Below, piece after piece: positions 60,701 to 64,000 of a stretch of 64,000 nt of DNA (the stretch's first letter is position 1; each line of letters opens with the position of its first letter). The DNA is from JBMYRH01 sp049602155. GTDB lineage: Bacteria; Myxococcota_A; UBA9042; PHBI01; JBMYRH01. Under the pieces are notes generated by a model. That model did no database searches, was not told the origin of the DNA, and saw nothing but the letters and a program-made list of their open reading frames with translations. The position numbers and the translations under genes are program-made. The stretch lies in NCBI GenBank assembly GCA_049602155.1, contig JBMYRH010000020.1, positions 21,696-85,695 of the forward strand, written 5' to 3'.

Positions 60701-63611
60701 GACCTGCGTGCTCGCTGACGAGGTCGAGGGCCTGAGCTACACCTACTACTGGTCGGTCAACGGGACGGACGAGGTGACAGGCGAGGCGGTGCGGCCCGCG
60801 GCTGAGACCCACCACTGCGACCACTTGGCCTGTCGCGCCGTCGCCGACGACGGCTACGACCAGGTGAGCTCGAACACGGCCGAGGCCCAGATGGCCTTCG
60901 GCGCCGACTGTGATGACGATAACGTCTGCACCACCGACGGGTGCCTTGAGACAGGCGGATGCAGTGCGGAGAACAACACGCTCGGGTGCGAGGACGGTGA
61001 CGCGTGTACCGAGGGCGACCTTTGCTCGGGCGGCGCGTGTCAACCCGGCGGCGCCGTCAACTGCGACGACGGGCTCTTCTGCAACGGCGCGGAGAGCTGC
61101 GATGCGTCAGCTGGCTGTCAGTCCGGCACGCCGCCTGTCCTCGATGATGGCGTCGGCTGCACCGATGACGCCTGCGATGAGATCTCGAAGACCGTCTTGC
61201 ACACCCCCAACGACAGCCTCTGCGACAACACGCTCTTCTGCGATGGGGCTGAGACCTGTCACCCCACCGACGACTGCCAGCCCGGCACGCCGCCTGTCCT
61301 CGATGACGGCGTCGCCTGCACAGACGATGCCTGTGACGAGACCTCGGACACCGTCCTCCACACGCCCAACGACAGCCTCTGCGACAACACCCTCTTCTGC
61401 GATGGGACTGAGACCTGCCACCTGACCGACGACTGTCAGCCGGGCACGCCACCGAGCATCAACGACGGCGTCGGCTGCACCGACGACGGCTGTGACGAGG
61501 ACACCGACCAGATCACCCACACCCCAAACGATGGCCTCTGCGACAACACCCTCTTCTGCGATGGGACTGAGACCTGCCACCTGACCGAGGACTGCCAGCC
61601 CGGTGCCCCGCCCGAGCTGAACGACGGCGTCGGCTGCACCGATGATGCCTGTGACGAGACCTCGGACACCGTCCTCCACACGCCGAACCACGGCCTCTGC
61701 GACAACACCCTCTTCTGTGACGGGGCTGAGACCTGTCACCCCATTGACGACTGCCAGCCCGGCGCCTCGCCCGAGCTGAACGACGGCGTCGGCTGCACCG
61801 ATGATGCCTGCGACGAGACCTCGGACACGGTCCTCCACACGCCCAATGACGGCCTCTGCGACAACACGCTCTTTTGTGACGGCCAGGAGACCTGTCATCC
61901 GACCGATGATTGCCAGCCCGGTACACCTCCGACCGTGAACGACGATGTCGGGTGCACAGACGACGCGTGCGACGAGACCGGCGACGTCGTCACGCACACG
62001 CCGAATGATGCCCATTGCACAACTGGCGCGCTCTGCCTCACCGACACCTGCGACCTGACCGACGACTGTGTATCGAGCGCCATCCCGGATTGCTGCGGGA
62101 ATAACATCCAAGAGGGTGGTGAGGAATGCGACGATGGCAACACGGCCGATAGCGATGGCTGTGAATCTGATTGCACCTTATCGTTCTGTCTCGGCGACAC
62201 AATTGCGCTCTTTAAGGACCTTCCTTGGCCCGACGCCGAAAACGACTGCGTCAACCGCGGTGGCCATCTGGTTTGGATTCTCTCAGAAGCGGAGAATCAA
62301 GTCGTCTCAGAGCTTTGTGACACTTACAAAGGGATCACGAGCGTCAATACGGGCTGCCTCCTTGGGATGATGGCGCCGTTCACCACATGGTTTTCAGGAC
62401 ATCCAGTCGGCTACACGAAATGGGGTCCAAGCAAAGACGGAAGCGGCCCCCACACCCAAATGCCCAAGAGCAATGGAGGTGATTGGATGGGCCACTGGGA
62501 TGACGTAGACAACTGGCCCGGCGGTAATGGCCACATTTGTCGCTTCCCTTCAGGTACGACACCGGAGCTCTTGGGCGCGGATGCCAGCGCGGAACTACCA
62601 GCAGACCCCAACTGTTCCTTTTGCGGCAACGGCCAGGCCGAGGGCGACGAACAATGCGACGATGGCCCCGACCCCGTCACAACCTGCGCCTATGGCGAGC
62701 AGAGCTGCCAGGCCTGCAACGCCAGCTGCGAGCTCGTCGCCGGTGAGGTCACCGGCTACTGCGGCGACGGGGTCGAGGACACCGACAACGGCGAGGAGTG
62801 CGACGAAGGCATCGACCCGGTGACGACCTGTGCCGATGACGAGGAGAGCTGCCTCGTCTGTAACGCCAGCTGTGAACTCGTGGAGGGTGAAGTCCAGTGC
62901 CAAGACGACTACATGCTCACCTTTAGCGGAGGCAGCACAGGCACCTGCTGCTGCACGGGTGGCAACTCGGACAACTCATATATCTTGGCCGCGGTCAGCC
63001 CCGAACTCTCTGGCGCCTCGACAGCCACAATCGAGTTCTGGCTCTACCTCGATACCTATACCCAGTACGGCGCGATCATGAAGTCCGAGGGCACCGGAAA
63101 CAGCGGCATGGGAATCACCAACACCAGCGACTGCGGCTATGGCTCGAACCGCTACAAGACCAACGGCGGCTGGGGCGGGGACGGTATCTTCAGCCAGACC
63201 AGTGCCACCCTCGGCACCTGGCAGCACTACGCCATCGTGTTCGACAACGGAACCAACCGCTACTTCGTCGACGGGGTCCTACAAGGCACCGCCAGCGCGA
63301 CCTCCTCGACCACCCCGGCCATCCCCAATGACCGGCTGTACTTCGGCGGCAGCTGGGCGGCTAGCAACGGGAACAACCAACACCAGGTCAACGGCTCCTA
63401 CCGGGCGATTCGCATATCATCCACGGCCCGCTACACGGTCAATTTCACGCCGGACGACAGCCTCGTGGCCGATGCCGACACCCTGCATCTCTACGGCCTG
63501 GACGAGGGCACTGGGTACACCGTGTACGATTCCGTGGGCGCCCTGACCGGAACCATCGTCAACGGTTCGAAGGCCAACGAGACCTGGTCGATGTACGAGC
63601 CCTGTCCGTAG
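57780..63611 (+). CDS. Giant modular surface lipoprotein: Ig/PKD repeats, 53-residue Cys repeats, lectin-like and LamG domains
   Basis: 1943 residues. Lipobox AAAC after MRVFTVITICVTSLV. Residues of about 80-1050 hold one PKD-like domain and about ten Ig-like repeats of 85-90 residues resembling those of the lipoprotein at 33.4 kb. Residues 1095-1413 hold six full and one partial 53-residue Cys repeat (CDNTLFCDGxETCHxTDDCQ). Next come a DUF4215-type module (GGEECDDGNTADSDGC), a C-type-lectin-like domain at about 1469-1585 (WPDAENDCVNRGGHLVWI), two more Cys-rich modules, and a LamG/concanavalin-like domain from about 1710 (TATIEFWLYLDTYTQYGAIM). Probably a surface adhesin or carbohydrate-binding protein. 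Confidence 0.8.
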   Translation: MRVFTVITICVTSLVAAACSGTDAVGPQTGEVGGECSEGDICDPGLRCVSGYCVPDEGETDTTDGPAADGNSDDSSGPANGNQAPTVAITAPSEGETVQLGDVVTLTATLSDDRDAPETLSATWASDLSGALGTSDATTSGLTTLETDALVGGLHTLAVTVTDSQGLQATATLTLTVNAPPGAPTLTISPEGPTTTDDLTVTITEAAEDPNRDSGALTSTYSWYRDSALQANHTGPFLPASATQKGELWQVRVGAFDGFLQGPEGTAQVEIQNTPPSCGQAVMLPSAGNTTTEFTCSCVERSDADDDAPADTCTFKDGDAELTTVDAIEGTCTLPASMTERGMAITCTLTPADDEASGDPVQSDEVIVQNALPTTPAAELTPLEGTVETLFTCTQTGESTDADGDTLTYQTSWVVNGYENPGTTTTSVTAAQVATDEAGTPAKRGDTLSCRLRASDGQGLSQPAESNAVVLGNSPPTGGSVITGPPGAKEGDVLTCQATEAEDLDGDPITWTIAWFVGDAEVEGETDTTLTSDHFDKGDTVHCVATPSDGTDAGEPVESKLSVVIQNTLPSIATATLTPDQTSKTGSFTCAFEGWSDPDPADSEPTVTYAWYLAIEGEDDTLVEGATEAELSAAAFVPGTQLYCRVTPINGDDAGEAIDSGLGLVINTKPTLDTVTLTPEEAYADSLLTCTPEGGADLDGDPVSYLYSWQLNGEPVDGATEATLSGVFEKGNTLRCAAVPFDGYEEGAAKLSNPVTIGNKLPLITGVTLSPAYGAPCDTFMCEADDIIDPDEGDNLVKGYSWTLNGEPVAEQSPTLSSALLAPGDILQCAVSATDGTVGPPPDFANVVVSATSNEAQVYNTPPSLDGALIAEAAPFVGDTLHCEPQGFSDAECDPTPDFVFAWFVGTTQLEGESAATLETSGLGVGVEIACRAIPFDGYDYGAPALSDPVTLQNLAPDAPVVSLSAPEGADGDATCVLADEVEGLSYTYYWSVNGTDEVTGEAVRPAAETHHCDHLACRAVADDGYDQVSSNTAEAQMAFGADCDDDNVCTTDGCLETGGCSAENNTLGCEDGDACTEGDLCSGGACQPGGAVNCDDGLFCNGAESCDASAGCQSGTPPVLDDGVGCTDDACDEISKTVLHTPNDSLCDNTLFCDGAETCHPTDDCQPGTPPVLDDGVACTDDACDETSDTVLHTPNDSLCDNTLFCDGTETCHLTDDCQPGTPPSINDGVGCTDDGCDEDTDQITHTPNDGLCDNTLFCDGTETCHLTEDCQPGAPPELNDGVGCTDDACDETSDTVLHTPNHGLCDNTLFCDGAETCHPIDDCQPGASPELNDGVGCTDDACDETSDTVLHTPNDGLCDNTLFCDGQETCHPTDDCQPGTPPTVNDDVGCTDDACDETGDVVTHTPNDAHCTTGALCLTDTCDLTDDCVSSAIPDCCGNNIQEGGEECDDGNTADSDGCESDCTLSFCLGDTIALFKDLPWPDAENDCVNRGGHLVWILSEAENQVVSELCDTYKGITSVNTGCLLGMMAPFTTWFSGHPVGYTKWGPSKDGSGPHTQMPKSNGGDWMGHWDDVDNWPGGNGHICRFPSGTTPELLGADASAELPADPNCSFCGNGQAEGDEQCDDGPDPVTTCAYGEQSCQACNASCELVAGEVTGYCGDGVEDTDNGEECDEGIDPVTTCADDEESCLVCNASCELVEGEVQCQDDYMLTFSGGSTGTCCCTGGNSDNSYILAAVSPELSGASTATIEFWLYLDTYTQYGAIMKSEGTGNSGMGITNTSDCGYGSNRYKTNGGWGGDGIFSQTSATLGTWQHYAIVFDNGTNRYFVDGVLQGTASATSSTTPAIPNDRLYFGGSWAASNGNNQHQVNGSYRAIRISSTARYTVNFTPDDSLVADADTLHLYGLDEGTGYTVYDSVGALTGTIVNGSKANETWSMYEPCP
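61062..62016 (+). repeat. 159-bp in-frame tandem repeat, six copies plus a degenerate seventh
   Basis: The phase-marking bases TGCGAC recur at 61062, 61221, 61380, 61539, 61698 and 61857, an exact 159-bp (53-codon) period, with a decayed copy at 62016. Copies are nearly identical at DNA level over long stretches, so the array can expand or contract by recombination. Confidence 0.9.
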
Positions 63612-63631
63612 TGGCCATCGTCCCCGATGCA

Positions 63632-63753
63632 CCCGACCCAGGGTCATGGAAGAGCCTGGAATCATTGAGCTGAACTTCGGGCACTGAACACAGTCCGAGA
63701 CGAGGTGCGCTCCGGGACGTGATCTCAGTGGGTTACAACGACCCTGGGTCGGG
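63632..63753. repeat. 14-bp inverted repeat downstream of the giant gene
   Basis: CCCGACCCAGGGTC (63632-63645) and GACCCTGGGTCGGG (63740-63753) are exact reverse complements separated by 94 bases. The pair may form a long-loop hairpin or mark the ends of a small mobile fragment. No ORF lies between. Confidence 0.5.
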
Positions 63754-63780
63754 GTCAGCGTGCCAGCCCAAAACGACGAA

Positions 63781-63805
63781 AGCCCCTGCGATTGCAGAGG
63801 CTTTC
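63781..63805. terminator. Bidirectional intrinsic terminator
   Basis: AGCC-C-CTGC, GATT loop, GCAG-A-GGCT followed by TTTCT. A-rich on the opposite side (CGAAAG), so it can also act on the minus strand downstream of the tRNA-Phe fragment. Confidence 0.65.
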
Positions 63806-63807
63806 TA

Positions 63808-63854
63808 TGGTGGCCAGGGGCGGGCTTGAACCGCCGACACGGGGATTTTCAGTC
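63808..63854 (-). tRNA. 3' fragment of tRNA-Phe (truncated), likely att site
   Basis: The minus strand reads GACTGAAAATCCCCG (anticodon loop CTGAAAA, GAA anticodon), then the T-arm GGCGG-TTCAAGC-CCGCC, the acceptor 3' strand CCTGGCC and ACCA. The 5' half (GGCCAGG acceptor and D-arm) is absent: bases to the right do not match. This is the classic footprint of recombination within a tRNA anticodon-loop/3' end, so an integrated element lies to the right. Confidence 0.8.
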
Positions 63855-64000
63855 TTCTAAGCGCGACTGCTGACGACACGGCGCGACAGCAGAAGGCAAT
63901 CAAAACCAGCCACTTATGCCGACACGCCTGTTGCGAACTGCCGTAAAAAGCCGGCCATATTTGCCTGCTAGTGCATCAAGAGTGCATCACGAAAAACCGC
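63855..64000. mobile_element. Left end of a tRNA-Phe-integrated element (continues past window)
   Basis: DNA directly 5' of the tRNA-Phe fragment. It contains the direct repeat GTGCATCA at 63971-63978 and 63982-63989 (11-bp period), resembling arm-type sites. No gene is visible in these 146 bases. Integrase and the rest of the element would be outside the window. Confidence 0.45.

Noticed and set aside
61062..62016. Possible CRISPR array
   Set aside because: The period is 159 bp, fully coding and in frame, with no short spacers; it is a protein tandem repeat.
61107..62111. 334-codon minus-strand frame in the 159-bp repeat array
   Set aside because: Repeats follow the sense array; nothing supports translation.

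Overview
The window is high-GC DNA with densely packed genes. It looks like a chromosomal segment of a delta-type proteobacterium, most likely Myxococcota or Bradymonadota. I infer this from the many very large cysteine-rich or Ig/PKD-repeat lipoproteins, eukaryote-like extracellular modules (Notch-type LNR, thrombospondin-like, C-type-lectin-like, LamG), abundant TPR proteins, a GTTCAG-type LexA operator and a probable sigma-54 promoter. No rRNA marker is present, so the placement is inference.

Layout. (1) 0-8.2 kb, housekeeping: a degenerate DUF3857/transglutaminase lipoprotein, release factor 3 (prfC), a pirin facing an RlmI-like rRNA methyltransferase, alpha-glucan phosphorylase and a secreted SNase-like protein. 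(2) 8.3-15.0 kb: three exported lipoproteins, two of them very cysteine-rich; one carries seven Notch/LNR-like repeats. (3) 15.2-17.6 kb: lexA with a repeated operator, then a convergent membrane class III nucleotidyl cyclase. (4) 17.7-24.6 kb: four exported proteins on the + strand; the last two share a C-terminal domain. (5) 24.6-28.8 kb, minus strand: a predicted lipoprotein with a RelA/SpoT-like synthetase fold and conserved active-site residues, behind an SDF symporter; then a thioesterase and a di-iron ferritin-like protein. (6) 28.9-33.3 kb: a type III R-M pair (Mod-Res) whose Res has lost the nuclease motif. (7) 33.4-45.8 kb: an Ig-repeat lipoprotein, a membrane TPR protein, a TPR/FGE-fold protein, a 1182-residue TPR protein and a degenerate nucleotidyltransferase-like protein. 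(8) 46-50 kb: a WbpB-WbpD-WbpE-like sugar operon followed by a FadL-like porin. (9) 50-55.5 kb: ribBA (with a dead RibB half), tmk, a LolB-like lipoprotein, rpoZ, a lipid kinase behind a sigma-54-type promoter, and a response regulator. (10) 55.5-64 kb, mobile-element territory: an intact tRNA-Gly with an adjacent integrase, an excisionase-like HTH gene and a ribbon-helix-helix gene; a 1943-residue modular surface protein; and, at the right edge, a 3' fragment of tRNA-Phe marking the boundary of a second tRNA-integrated element that continues past the window.

How the genes fit together. The secretome (about ten large exported proteins) looks like a cell-surface or prey/substrate-interaction repertoire. 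The most unusual single item is the predicted exported RelA/SpoT-like protein at 24.6-25.3 kb. Several enzyme domains in the window keep their fold signature but have lost catalytic residues: the Res nuclease, the RibB half of RibBA, the transglutaminase and the FGE domain.
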